A stretch of DNA of 17,092 nucleotides from an uncultured Gilliamella sp. (GCA_945291235.1 CALYQY010000050.1:1-17092); one strand, 5' to 3'. Positions 1-7,528 are shown, counted from the stretch's first letter. The notes: generated from the sequence alone by a model not told the origin. Numbers and translations: made by a program.

Positions 1-75
1 TTATAATGTTTATTCTCTTGTCCCGATTAATTAAAATCTTATTAAATGATTTGTTGTTAAACTGCTATTTAGAGA

Positions 76-104
76 TTGATTGCCAATGAAGTTGGTGTAA
101 TAAT
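76..104 (+). promoter_or_regulatory. Predicted sigma-70 promoter of tyrB (extended -10)
   Basis: A -35-like TTGATT (76-81) and a -10-like AATAAT (99-104) are separated by exactly 17 bp. The -10 is preceded by TG at 96-97, giving an extended -10 TGTAATAAT. Transcription would start near 111 and leave a leader of about 38 nt before the tyrB start at 149. This is a match by eye; no start site is known. The region also contains a poor resemblance to a TyrR box, which I do not call. Confidence 0.45.
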
Positions 105-148
105 CTACAATTATCGATTGTCAGTTTATGTGTAATCAGGTTGCAAAT

Positions 149-1342
149 ATGTTTGAGAAAGTAGAGCCGTATGCCGGGGATCCAATTTTATCATTAGTTA
201 CAGAGTTTAATCATGATAACCGTGAAAACAAAGTTAACTTAAGTATCGGTTATTATTATGATGATAATAGTGTGGTACCTCAATTACAGTGCGTTAAGAC
301 TGCTCGTGATTATGTTTATCACCATAATCAAGGTGCGCAGTTATACTTACCAATGAGTGGAATGCCCGAATATTGTCAAGCAATTCAAAAGTTATTATTT
401 GGTCAAACGCACAGTGCCTATAAAGATAAGCGAATTGCAACTATTCAAACATTAGGTGGATCAGGAGCGCTTAAAGTCGGTGCCGATTTTTTATTTCGCT
501 ATTTTCCAGATTCGCAAGTTTGGGTGAGCGATCCGACCTGGGAAAATCATATTGCTATTTTTAGCGGGGCCGGCTTTAAGGTTAATAAATATCCCTATTT
601 TGATTCTGAAACTTGTGGGGTAAAATTTGATGCAATGCTTGAAACGTTAAATCAGTTACCGGCTAAAAGCATTGTATTGCTACATCCGTGTTGTCATAAT
701 CCGACCGGCGCAGATTTGACTAAAGCGCAGTGGGATACGGTGATAGATGTTTTACGTGCACGTGATCTTATTCCTTTTATGGATATTGCTTATCAAGGCT
801 TTGGCGAGAGTATCGAAGATGACAGTTATGCCATTAGAAAAGCCGCAGAAGTTGGTTTATGCGGTTTTGTAAGTAACTCATTTTCCAAAACATTTTCGTT
901 ATATGGCGAGCGAGTTGGTGGACTATCTGTTTTATGTGATAATAGTGAAGTAGCAAATCGTGTACTTGGTCAACTTCAAGCGACTGTACGTCGAAATTAT
1001 TCTAGTCCTGCGGCCTATGGTGCGCAGTTAGTGGCTTACGTATTAAATAATGATGCGCTTAAAGCACAATGGTTTGACGAAGTCGAGTCAATGCGTAAAC
1101 GTATTGTGACTATGCGTTCAACTTTAGTTCAATTACTGAAAACAGCGGCGCCTAATCAAAATTTTGATTATTTAGTCAAACAGCGTGGCATGTTTAGTTA
1201 TACCGGATTTTCAGCAGCACAAGTCACACATTTAAAAGATAATTTTGCTGTTTATTTGGTGGGCAGTGGAAGGATGTGTGTGGCAGGTTTGAATCACCAA
1301 AATATTCATCGCGTAGCAGAGGCATTTGCTACCTTAAACTAA
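149..1342 (+). CDS. tyrB: Aromatic-amino-acid / aspartate aminotransferase TyrB
   Basis: PLP-dependent class I aminotransferase of the cytoplasm. The family transfers the amino group between glutamate and 2-oxo acids in the last step of tyrosine, phenylalanine and aspartate synthesis. An in-frame ATG lies at 128, but I place the start at 149 because an AGG (138-140) sits 8 nt upstream and the resulting 397 residues equal the length of E. coli TyrB, with the same MFxKVxxYAGDPIL opening. Visible hallmarks are HNPTGAD near residue 183, the PLP lysine K247 in [17 protein letters not shown], and the substrate-carboxylate arginine R375 in SGRMCVAGL. AspC is the alternative; phrase-by-phrase similarity ([33 protein letters not shown]) favours TyrB. 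No terminator is visible before the entericidin gene 30 bp downstream, so read-through is possible. Confidence 0.93.
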   Translation: MFEKVEPYAGDPILSLVTEFNHDNRENKVNLSIGYYYDDNSVVPQLQCVKTARDYVYHHNQGAQLYLPMSGMPEYCQAIQKLLFGQTHSAYKDKRIATIQTLGGSGALKVGADFLFRYFPDSQVWVSDPTWENHIAIFSGAGFKVNKYPYFDSETCGVKFDAMLETLNQLPAKSIVLLHPCCHNPTGADLTKAQWDTVIDVLRARDLIPFMDIAYQGFGESIEDDSYAIRKAAEVGLCGFVSNSFSKTFSLYGERVGGLSVLCDNSEVANRVLGQLQATVRRNYSSPAAYGAQLVAYVLNNDALKAQWFDEVESMRKRIVTMRSTLVQLLKTAAPNQNFDYLVKQRGMFSYTGFSAAQVTHLKDNFAVYLVGSGRMCVAGLNHQNIHRVAEAFATLN

Positions 1343-1372
1343 CCGTGTATTAATTATAGAGGAGTATGTAAT

Positions 1373-1522
1373 ATGTTCCATAAAATATTAATTTTGGTGT
1401 TAGGGATTGTCATGACAACGCTGGTAACTGGATGTAATACATTTAGTGGTGTTGGTAAAGATGTTCAATCAGGCGGTAAAGCGATTACAAATACTGCTGA
1501 ATCGGTAAGCGATAAATTATAA
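1373..1522 (+). CDS. Entericidin A/B-family small lipoprotein
   Basis: A 49-residue protein with a short charged start, a hydrophobic signal peptide and a lipobox VTGC with the lipidated cysteine at residue 21. The mature part (CNTFSGVGKDVQSGGKAI) follows the entericidin pattern CNTxxGxGxDxxxGGxAI. A strong ribosome binding site AGAGGAG (1358-1364) lies 8 nt upstream of the ATG. Residue N22 after the cysteine, rather than aspartate, predicts sorting to the outer membrane. In E. coli EcnA and EcnB are an antidote/toxin lipoprotein pair; only one copy is present here, so a toxin-antidote role cannot be claimed. It sits 30 bp behind tyrB and 56 bp before another lipoprotein gene. Confidence 0.88.
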   Translation: MFHKILILVLGIVMTTLVTGCNTFSGVGKDVQSGGKAITNTAESVSDKL

Positions 1523-1536
1523 TTAGGATGATAACC

Positions 1537-1567
1537 ATTTTTATAAATAACCCATATTTATAAAAAT
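1537..1567. repeat. Perfect 13-bp AT-only inverted repeat between two lipoprotein genes
   Basis: ATTTTTATAAATA (1537-1549) and its exact reverse complement TATTTATAAAAAT (1555-1567) flank a 5-nt loop, ACCCA. In RNA this forms a 13-bp A/U hairpin beginning 14 nt after the entericidin stop and ending 11 nt before the next ATG. No run of T follows it, so it is not a standard intrinsic terminator. It could instead protect the short upstream mRNA from 3' exonucleases or occlude the downstream start. The symmetry is seen; the role is inference. Confidence 0.7.
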
Positions 1568-1578
1568 AATACGTAAAA

Positions 1579-2082
1579 ATGCGATTTATACTTATTTGTA
1601 TTAGTTTATTTTTTTTGGTTGGGTGCGGTTCGTTAAATTTTCGAACTGCACCTTTAACTATGGAAAACTGTCATTATGCCTCGCTTAATCAGATTCAATT
1701 TCAATTAAATCCACTTTCTTCCAATATCACCAGTTATCAGCACATCAATATCGCACCTAGCCGATCCAGTCGGCACTTATCGGCAACTTATGCCGGGATG
1801 AAAGGTAAATTAACCGGTAATATTATCGTTCGTCATTATCCTAAAGAGACATTTTGGCGGGCACCAAGTTTATTAGAAAGAGCATCTTTGTATGATGATG
1901 GCTATGATGATCTCTACATTAGCCCTGCGCAACGAGCAGCACGTGACCGTAAAGCAAAATTTGTGGCAAGGGAAGCCATTTTACAAAATTGCCAAATTAT
2001 TTATATCGTGATTGATTCTTTAGCTGAAGATAGTGACAATCCAAAGCTCATTGTTTCACCGGAAGTTTCAATTATTCAGTAA
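1579..2082 (+). CDS. Putative outer-membrane lipoprotein of unknown function
   Basis: I do not recognise this 167-residue protein. It starts with a short signal peptide ending in the lipobox LVGC, so C16 would be lipidated; G17 at +2 does not signal inner-membrane retention. Two further cysteines lie in MENC (C31) and LQNC (C138), about 107 residues apart, and could form a disulfide in the periplasm. A segment around residues 100-125 is rich in charged residues and tyrosine (DDGYDDLYISP). No obvious Shine-Dalgarno sequence precedes the ATG; the DNA there is A-rich and directly follows the 1537-1567 hairpin, so translation may be weak or coupled. The ATG is kept because it is the only start giving the full signal peptide. 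It lies 56 bp behind the entericidin gene, on the same strand. Confidence 0.75.
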   Translation: MRFILICISLFFLVGCGSLNFRTAPLTMENCHYASLNQIQFQLNPLSSNITSYQHINIAPSRSSRHLSATYAGMKGKLTGNIIVRHYPKETFWRAPSLLERASLYDDGYDDLYISPAQRAARDRKAKFVAREAILQNCQIIYIVIDSLAEDSDNPKLIVSPEVSIIQ

Positions 2083-2423
2083 GCTCAATGCACAATGTTA
2101 GCAAAGCGAAATAAAACAGGCTGGATTTATGGATGTTAATGTTTGGAATGTGGCGCATTTTTAATCTATCTGTTTTTAGCTATAAATAATAAATTGATTG
2201 TTATCGAAATAGTATAAAGATTGTTTTATTATTATATCGATTAGTGAGTAAATTAAGTCAGTCAGAAAAAATATAAAAGTTTAGTAAGAAGTGTTGTTGG
2301 TGCGTGTATCTCGATAGCTTATATGCTAAAGTTTATACGTGTTAAACATGCCTTAGTTAATCGTAGCGGTTGTGTACCAAGCATTAACGGTATTGTTAGT
2401 TAATTTGTTTTTAAGGAAATAAA
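2083..2423. other. 341-bp gene-free region upstream of galU
   Basis: No convincing open reading frame lies here: the ATG frames I followed run only 8 to 11 codons. No T-tailed hairpin is visible behind the lipoprotein gene. Candidate regulatory structure is a direct repeat TTAGTTAAT (2353-2361 and 2396-2404) and an imperfect dyad GTTTA-7-TAAAC (2331-2347). Several A/T-rich hexamers resemble -10 boxes, for example TATAAA at 2213-2218, but none has a well-spaced -35, so I do not place the galU promoter. The galU ribosome binding site AAGGA lies just before its ATG. Confidence 0.5.
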
Positions 2424-3338
2424 ATGTCATTAAACTTTGAATCTTCTTTAAATGGAAAAGTGAAAAAAGCAGTTGTTCCGGTTGCCGGTTTGGGTACGCG
2501 AATGTTACCTGCAACCAAGGCAATTCCAAAAGAGATGTTGCCGGTGGTTGATAAGCCTCTTATTCAGTATGTCGTAAAAGAGTGTATTGCTGCTGGTATT
2601 ACCGAAATTATTTTTGTTACCCACTCTTCTAAAAACTCGATTGAAAACCATTTTGATACCAGTTTTGAATTAGAAGCGATGCTAGAAGCTCGGGTTAAAC
2701 GTCAATTATTGCAAGAGGTGCAAAGCATTCTACCTAAACATGTGACCATTGCCAGTGTTCGCCAAGGTTTAGCTAAAGGGCTAGGGCATGCGGTAATGTG
2801 TGCGTATCCTTTAGTTGGTAATGAGCCATTTGCCGTGGTTTTACCCGATGTGATTATTGATGAGTATGACAGTGATCTTGCCACTGATAATTTAGCGGCG
2901 ATGATCAAAAACTATCATGAAACAAAGCACAGTCAAATTATGGTTGAGCCGGTACCTAAAGAGTTGGTTTCATCTTACGGTATTGTTGATTGTCGTGGTG
3001 AAGCGCTATCTGCCGGTAATGTTACCCAAATGTATAGTGTGGTTGAAAAACCTTCAATTGAAGAAGCGCCTTCCAATCAATCTGTTGTTGGACGCTATGT
3101 TTTATCTGAAAAAATTTGGCCGTTGCTTGCGAAAACGCCATTAGGTGCAGGCGGAGAAATTCAATTAACTGACGCTATCGCAATGTTACTTGAAGAAGAG
3201 CCGGTTGATGCTTATTGCATTAAAGGTCGTAGCCACGATTGTGGTAATAAATTGGGTTATGTCCAAACATTTGTGCAATACGCAATGCGTCATAAAAGTT
3301 TGGGTGATGATGTGAAAGCTTGGTTAAAAACGCTTTAA
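2424..3338 (+). CDS. galU: UTP--glucose-1-phosphate uridylyltransferase GalU
   Basis: Makes UDP-glucose from UTP and glucose-1-phosphate in the cytoplasm, feeding lipopolysaccharide core, galactose and osmoprotectant pathways. The 304 residues match the family length (E. coli about 302). The nucleotide-binding signature [19 protein letters not shown] occupies residues 20-38, the metal-binding aspartate is D142 in LPDVI, and the conserved lysine is K209 in VVEKP. The late motifs EIQLTDAI and [10 protein letters not shown] are also present. AAGGA precedes the ATG at a normal distance. The gene stands alone: a long non-coding region precedes it and a strong double hairpin terminator follows 16 bp after the stop. 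Confidence 0.97.
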   Translation: MSLNFESSLNGKVKKAVVPVAGLGTRMLPATKAIPKEMLPVVDKPLIQYVVKECIAAGITEIIFVTHSSKNSIENHFDTSFELEAMLEARVKRQLLQEVQSILPKHVTIASVRQGLAKGLGHAVMCAYPLVGNEPFAVVLPDVIIDEYDSDLATDNLAAMIKNYHETKHSQIMVEPVPKELVSSYGIVDCRGEALSAGNVTQMYSVVEKPSIEEAPSNQSVVGRYVLSEKIWPLLAKTPLGAGGEIQLTDAIAMLLEEEPVDAYCIKGRSHDCGNKLGYVQTFVQYAMRHKSLGDDVKAWLKTL

Positions 3339-3353
3339 TCTCCTAATACGACT

Positions 3354-3373
3354 GTTGTTACGAGCGTAACAAC
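3354..3373. repeat. 8-9 bp perfect hairpin just after galU
   Basis: GTTGTTAC (3354-3361) pairs with GTAACAAC (3366-3373) around a GAGC tetraloop; the closing C-G would extend it by one pair. It is followed directly by the A-tract of the main terminator rather than by T residues. It may stabilise the galU mRNA end or help the downstream terminator. Confidence 0.6.
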
Positions 3374-3375
3374 CA

Positions 3376-3405
3376 AAAAAAGGACGCAACGTGGCGTCCT
3401 TTTTT
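3376..3405. terminator. Bidirectional intrinsic terminator between galU and the cystine symporter
   Basis: A GC-rich stem GGACGC/GCGTCC (3382-3387 with 3394-3399, 6-nt loop) is flanked by six A on the left and six T on the right, so it reads as hairpin plus U-tract on both strands. It sits between two converging genes, galU ending at 3338 (+) and the symporter ending at 3421 (-), and fits termination of both. Confidence 0.92.
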
Positions 3406-3420
3406 GTGGCTTACGTTTAA

Positions 3421-4839
3421 TTAGGCGGAATTATCATTGTCCAGTATGACATTAGGATCGTTAAACACCTCCATATCCATTGTTCCCACCTCACGGTCGG
3501 TTGCCACAGCCGCTGTCATAGCGCCCGATACGTTGGCTAAAGTCCGTGCCATATCAATAATTGGATCAACAGCCAGTACCATACCAATAAGAGCAAAGTG
3601 CTGCGCCATACCCATGCCGGATAAAACCACTGTTGCAGCAACCGTTGCTGTGCCTGGAATGCCGGCAATACCAATTGAGCCAATGACAACGACAATCACT
3701 AACATGATGTAAAATTGAAAATTGGTGTCGATTCCTACCATATGCGCCACCATGACCGCCAGTAGCGCCGGGAAAAAGCCGGCACAACCGTTCATCCCCA
3801 TAGTACTGCCAAGCGAGCCAACTAAGTTAGCTGTACCACTATTTACACCCATTCGCACGGTTAACGTTGAGATTGTCATCGGTAAAGTGCCAACCGATGA
3901 GCGACTGGTAAACGCTAACAGCCATGTGCCCAATGCTTTTTTAATAAACATAATAGGTGAGATACCGTGTAGCATCACAATGGCAATATGCACAATAAGC
4001 ATAATGAGCATTGCAATATAGACCGCTGCGACAAAGCTTGAGACTTCAATAATGGCAGGAATACCATTTGAAATAATTGTACGTGCCAGCAATGCAACAA
4101 CTGCATAAGGCATGTATTTGATGATTGTCATGGCAATTGACATGACGATTTTATATAGTGCCTCGATAAAGGTTTTAAATAGTGCAATAGGTTGAGGATT
4201 TTTCTTTTCCATGCGATTAGCTGCCAGCCCCATCAGTGCTGAAAAGATAACTAATCCAACAATATTTTCTTTAACCATTGATGCAATAATATTGCTAGGA
4301 ATAAGATTAACAAAAGTATCAATGATGCTGGTATATTGTTTAGCTTCAGCATGATGTACCGATGTTGAGCTCATTTCACCCAGTTCAAATAAGTTGGCTA
4401 AAATAATGCCGACAATACAAGCGATAGCGGTGGTGAAGAGTAACCAAAAAATTCCACGGAAGGCAATTTGTGGCAGGTTTTTTTTGCCGGAAAAATCAAT
4501 AATCACTTTGACAATTGAGACAAAAATGAGTGGAATAACCAACATGCGAATAAAGGCGATAAAAGCCCGCCCAAACAGACCGTACCAATTGGCGATTTCT
4601 TGCATCCATGTCTTCGGGGTTGTTGGGAATCCCGCCATAGCTTGAATGCCTAAGCCAAGCACAGCGCCAAGGATTAACCCCACTAACATGCGGATTGAAA
4701 AACTGACTTTTTTATTTTGTAATGGTTTTAACACCGCAAAAAAACAGATGAGTAGTAACCCTATACCAATTAACGTTTGATAGTAGGTAATCGATAGGAA
4801 TTTTTCGAAAAAAACTCCATGAAAAATGGCTTCTGACAT
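3421..4839 (-). CDS. tcyP: L-cystine / dicarboxylate-family symporter (TcyP-like)
   Basis: An inner-membrane sodium/proton-coupled symporter of the DAACS (SLC1) family, 472 residues, with many hydrophobic helices. The substrate region LLAFTSRSS, the loop NGCAGFFPALLAVMVA and the late motif DPIIDMARTLANVSGAMTA resemble the E. coli cystine importer YdjN/TcyP, as I recall it, more than the dicarboxylate importer DctA or the glutamate importer GltP. The family has paired hairpins (HP1 SRSS, HP2 near the Gly-rich SIGIAGIPGTAT) that gate substrate. A strong GGAGG (CCTCC at 4844-4848) supports the start. It lies 186 bp downstream of the CoA-disulfide-reductase gene on the same strand; cystine uptake next to a thiol reductase is suggestive. 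Substrate is inferred from similarity; cystine is the best guess, another amino acid or dicarboxylate is possible. Confidence 0.75.
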   Translation of the reverse strand: MSEAIFHGVFFEKFLSITYYQTLIGIGLLLICFFAVLKPLQNKKVSFSIRMLVGLILGAVLGLGIQAMAGFPTTPKTWMQEIANWYGLFGRAFIAFIRMLVIPLIFVSIVKVIIDFSGKKNLPQIAFRGIFWLLFTTAIACIVGIILANLFELGEMSSTSVHHAEAKQYTSIIDTFVNLIPSNIIASMVKENIVGLVIFSALMGLAANRMEKKNPQPIALFKTFIEALYKIVMSIAMTIIKYMPYAVVALLARTIISNGIPAIIEVSSFVAAVYIAMLIMLIVHIAIVMLHGISPIMFIKKALGTWLLAFTSRSSVGTLPMTISTLTVRMGVNSGTANLVGSLGSTMGMNGCAGFFPALLAVMVAHMVGIDTNFQFYIMLVIVVVIGSIGIAGIPGTATVAATVVLSGMGMAQHFALIGMVLAVDPIIDMARTLANVSGAMTAAVATDREVGTMDMEVFNDPNVILDNDNSA

Positions 4840-4895
4840 AATACCTCCGCCGTTTAGTGATAAATTTAATTATCTAATAATCCTATTTAATAATC

Positions 4896-4924
4896 AGTCT
4901 ATTTGTTGAAATGACATGTAGACT
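4896..4924. repeat. Inverted repeat upstream of the symporter gene
   Basis: AGTCTA (4896-4901) and TAGACT (4919-4924) are exact reverse complements 17 bp apart. Three more flanking positions pair beyond one mismatch (AAT at 4892-4894 with ATT at 4926-4928). It lies about 55-85 bp before the symporter start, within the likely promoter region, and could be an operator. Weak evidence in AT-rich DNA. Confidence 0.3.
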
Positions 4925-4990
4925 AATTGAGCGAAACTATCTGGTTAAGATAGCGGCATGTTCATAACTTGTCTTAAAATCGAAAAGGGG

Positions 4991-5014
4991 GATAAACACA
5001 ATTTGCTGTTTATC
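4991..5014 (-). terminator. Possible weak terminator after the CoA-disulfide-reductase gene
   Basis: On the - strand GATAAACA (5014-5007) pairs with TGTTTATC (4998-4991) around an 8-nt loop, and is followed by CCCCC and then TTTTCGATTTT. It begins 12 nt past the stop at 5026. The stem is AT-rich, so termination may be partial, which would leave the downstream symporter gene both on its own transcript and on read-through. Confidence 0.45.
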
Positions 5015-5025
5015 GGTAACCTTCT

Positions 5026-6357
5026 CTATTTTGCGATCGAACCTGCAATATTTAAAATGTCCCATGGTCTGGAAAATGGGGGCGCATATAAAAAGTCCAT
5101 CATGGATAATTCATCGATTTTCATTTTTGCCCATATAGCGCAAGCCAGCACATTAACCCTTAATGCAGCGCCATGGCCGCCGGCAATTTGTCCGCCTAAA
5201 ATCACTCGGGTATCGGCGTGATAAATCAATTTAGCCACAATCGTGGTTTGTCCGGCGACATAATTACTGTGGTTTTTATCTTTAACCATAACCGTTTTAT
5301 AGGGAATTTGTGCTTTTATCGCTTCATTTTCGCTCAGACCTGTTCGCCCGGCTTCACTATCAAATACTCTGAGCGCTGAGGTGCCTAACGTGCCCGGGAA
5401 TTGGGCATTTCCGCCGGCTAAGTTCTCCCCAACGACTTTGCCCAGTTTATTGGCGCTGGTTGCTAAAGGGATATAGACGGTTGATTGGCTTACTCGATGC
5501 TCGATTGCGGCGCAATCGCCTGCTGCATAAATATTGGCTATGTTTGTTCGCCCGAAACTGTCGGTAATAATGGCGCCATTGCCCAGCATATTCATGCCAA
5601 GGTGCTGATAAATGTGGCTATTTGGCTTAACTCCGGTGGCGATAATGACCAGATCAGCTCGATATTGTCCTTTATCGGTTATGACACCGGTGACAGCGTG
5701 TTCACCTTCAAAGCCTTGTACTCGCTCTTGCAAATGTAAATCGCAGTGCTGTTTGATATTGTCTTGAATAATTGTCGTCATTTCGCTATCAAATGCATCG
5801 ACTAATACTCTGTCATCGAGTTGGATCAGTTTGACTTTTTTCTTTAAAGCGACCAACGATTCGGCAATCTCAAGCCCGATATAGCCAGCACCAACCACAA
5901 TCACATTTGTAACGTTAGGGTTAGATAGCGCTTGTTTGATGGCTTGACCGTCGTAAAGATCACGTAGAGTAAAGATATTTTTTAGATGACCATTTGAAAA
6001 ATTTGGCATAATTGGACTTGCGCCAACGGCAAGTAGCAGTTCATCATAAGTGTCATCAAAACTATGGCCGGTGCGAAGATCTTTCACCGTCACTTTTTTA
6101 GCTTGGGCATCAATAGCAATCACTTCATGGCGAGTTTTGATTTCAATACCGTCTTTTTCGAACTGTTCAGGTGTGCGGGAAATCATTTCGTTGTCATCGT
6201 TAAAATGCTCGCCAATAAAGTAAGGCAATCCACAAGCTCCAAACGATACAATATCAGACTTTTCATAAATACGAATTGTTGCATTTTGAGCCATCCGTTT
6301 GGCTTTTGCCGCAGCACTTGCTCCGGCAGCTTGAGCGCCAATAATGATTATTTTCAT
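5026..6357 (-). CDS. FAD-dependent CoA-disulfide reductase-type oxidoreductase
   Basis: A cytoplasmic flavoprotein disulfide reductase of the single-cysteine subgroup (CoA-disulfide reductase, NADH oxidase/peroxidase, CoA-persulfide reductase). The 443 residues hold an N-terminal FAD dinucleotide fold (IIIIGAQAAGASAA, residues 3-16), the active-site C42 in SFGACGLPYFIGE, an NAD(P)H fold (VVGAGYIGLEIAESL, about 160-174) and the FAD-binding IYAAGDCAA. The C-terminal dimer domain ends in YAPPFSRPWD, typical of CoA-disulfide reductases. The common rhodanese fusion is absent. The family reduces CoA disulfides or persulfides with NAD(P)H, or O2 in the oxidase members; the sequence does not decide which. 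AAGGAGAA (CTCCTT at 6366-6371) precedes the ATG. It is 184 bp after hemH and has its own palindromic upstream region, so it is probably a separate unit. Confidence 0.85.
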   Translation of the reverse strand: MKIIIIGAQAAGASAAAKAKRMAQNATIRIYEKSDIVSFGACGLPYFIGEHFNDDNEMISRTPEQFEKDGIEIKTRHEVIAIDAQAKKVTVKDLRTGHSFDDTYDELLLAVGASPIMPNFSNGHLKNIFTLRDLYDGQAIKQALSNPNVTNVIVVGAGYIGLEIAESLVALKKKVKLIQLDDRVLVDAFDSEMTTIIQDNIKQHCDLHLQERVQGFEGEHAVTGVITDKGQYRADLVIIATGVKPNSHIYQHLGMNMLGNGAIITDSFGRTNIANIYAAGDCAAIEHRVSQSTVYIPLATSANKLGKVVGENLAGGNAQFPGTLGTSALRVFDSEAGRTGLSENEAIKAQIPYKTVMVKDKNHSNYVAGQTTIVAKLIYHADTRVILGGQIAGGHGAALRVNVLACAIWAKMKIDELSMMDFLYAPPFSRPWDILNIAGSIAK

Positions 6358-6379
6358 CTATTATTCTCCTTAGTGCTCA

Positions 6380-6397
6380 GATAGAATCTTATCTATC
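6380..6397. promoter_or_regulatory. Second dyad near the predicted start site of the reductase gene
   Basis: GATAGA (6380-6385) and TCTATC (6392-6397) form a 6-bp inverted repeat around 6 bp, 18 bp overall. Its centre is 25 bp from that of the larger palindrome. It lies just downstream of the predicted -10 and so over the likely transcription start. It may be a second operator. Confidence 0.35.
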
Positions 6398-6427
6398 ATC
6401 CTATCATAGGTTATAACCTATGGTTAA
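6398..6427 (-). promoter_or_regulatory. Predicted promoter with an 18-bp perfect palindrome in its spacer
   Basis: On the - strand a -35-like TTAACC (6427-6422) and a -10-like TAGGAT (6403-6398), the latter preceded by TGA as an extended -10, are 18 bp apart. The spacer is almost wholly the perfect palindrome CATAGGTTATAACCTATG (6405-6422). Dyads within a promoter spacer are typical of operators bound by MerR-family activators such as SoxR, though their spacers are usually 19-20 bp; a repressor could also bind. A further CCTAT half-site abuts at 6400-6404. No T-tract follows, so this is not the hemH terminator. Confidence 0.5.
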
Positions 6428-6541
6428 CTTTGATGAAGATTTGGTATCTTTATTAGTCAATTTAAGCTGTCTGTTTCACGCTAAGCTAATAATAACTGAC
6501 TATTAAATAGTTTGAATTGATGTTGATAGTAACCGATTTTG

Positions 6542-7528
6542 TCAAGAAGTTTCAGAAACATTATATGTTTTAGTATAATTAATTAAATCTTTGATTAAAT
6601 CTACCTGTAATTGTTCGTCATTAAGTGCCGGAATATAATGAAATTGCTTACCGCCGGCATCGAAAAACAGTTGCCGATTTTCTTGATCGATTTCATAAAT
6701 CGTTTCAAGACAATCAACCGAAAATCCCGGGCTGATAACATGCACATTATGTATCTGTTTTTTCGCCATTTCTTGTAACATATCGCAGGTTTTAGGTTTG
6801 ACCCATTTTCCTTTACCAAATTCCGATTGATAAGCCATATGTATCGGTATAGTGATACCTTTTGCTTGGCATTTTTCAATAAGAAGTAACGTGGTCAGTT
6901 CACACCGCTCTATATAATCATCTTGACGTTGGCGGATATATCGCTCCGGAATACCGTGATAAGAAAGTAAAAGCGCTTGTGGCTGACCATGCTCATTGAA
7001 AGCCTGTTTTATTTGTAGATATAGGGCTTGGATATAACTTGGATGATCGGCATAATCACGAATATAGTGGATTTTTTGTTTGCTTTTTTCGCTCGCCACA
7101 ATCTGTCTTAATTTATCTAAAACCGCCAATGTGGTGGTTGTGGAATATTGTGGAAACAGCGGCAATACGGTAATTTTTTTACACGCCTTAAGTTTATTGA
7201 ATGCGGATTGAATATCTGGTTGACCATACGTCATGGCAAGCTCGCATTGCACATCAGTTAATTGCGATTGTAGTTTGTCGCACAGTAAGCGGCTGTAATG
7301 CAGTAAAGGTGATGAGCCGTCGATCCAAATTTTTTGATAATGGTTGATGATATACGGCACTCGTTTAGGTAACACGATATATTTTAGTAGTGGATACCAA
7401 AAAAAGGCCGGTAGATCCACCACATGCCGATCCAATAAAAACTCAGTTAAATACTGTTTTATTGCATCCGGTGTTGCGGCGCTAGGGGTGCCTAAATTAA
7501 CTAGTAATAAACCATGCTTTTTATTCAC
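6542..7528 (-). CDS. hemH: Ferrochelatase HemH
   Basis: Inserts Fe2+ into protoporphyrin IX, the last step of protohaem synthesis, at the inner face of the cytoplasmic membrane. The frame extends to a TTG at 7534, but I choose the GTG at 7528: AAGGA (TCCTT at 7535-7539) abuts the TTG yet lies 6 nt before the GTG. This gives 328 residues opening MNKKHGLLLVNLGTP, close to the 320 of E. coli. The ferrochelatase signature LLLSYHGIPERY holds the catalytic histidine H191, and the conserved acid E275 lies in SVDCLETIYEI. The central LPLFPQYSTTT segment is also typical. Only 15 bp separate it from waaA, with the ribosome binding site inside that gap, so orn, waaA and hemH are probably cotranscribed. 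Confidence 0.95.
   Translation of the reverse strand: MNKKHGLLLVNLGTPSAATPDAIKQYLTEFLLDRHVVDLPAFFWYPLLKYIVLPKRVPYIINHYQKIWIDGSSPLLHYSRLLCDKLQSQLTDVQCELAMTYGQPDIQSAFNKLKACKKITVLPLFPQYSTTTTLAVLDKLRQIVASEKSKQKIHYIRDYADHPSYIQALYLQIKQAFNEHGQPQALLLSYHGIPERYIRQRQDDYIERCELTTLLLIEKCQAKGITIPIHMAYQSEFGKGKWVKPKTCDMLQEMAKKQIHNVHVISPGFSVDCLETIYEIDQENRQLFFDAGGKQFHYIPALNDEQLQVDLIKDLINYTKTYNVSETS

Noticed and set aside
56..76. TyrR-box-like sequence upstream of tyrB
   Set aside because: The TGTTAA-N6-ATTTAG arrangement misses the TGTAAA-N6-TTTACA consensus at the second arm; too poor to call.
128..148. In-frame ATG at 128 as the start of tyrB
   Set aside because: It adds seven residues not found in TyrB relatives. 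The ATG at 149 has an AGG 8 nt upstream and gives exactly the family length of 397.
2702..3144. Open frames inside galU on both strands (2702-2908 minus, 2917-3144 plus)
   Set aside because: They overlap a clear galU gene, lack ribosome binding sites and read as compositional shadows.
3437..4645. Several antisense and off-frame open frames within the symporter gene
   Set aside because: All lie inside a well-supported coding region and show low-complexity Ile/Thr/Ala patterns typical of the reverse of membrane protein genes.
4958..5221. 87-codon + strand frame overlapping the end of the reductase gene
   Set aside because: Most of it is antisense to conserved C-terminal reductase sequence and it has no recognisable domain.
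6405..6422. Palindrome as the hemH terminator
   Set aside because: It is about 120 bp past the hemH stop, is AT-rich and has no following U-tract, whereas it sits exactly in a plausible promoter spacer.
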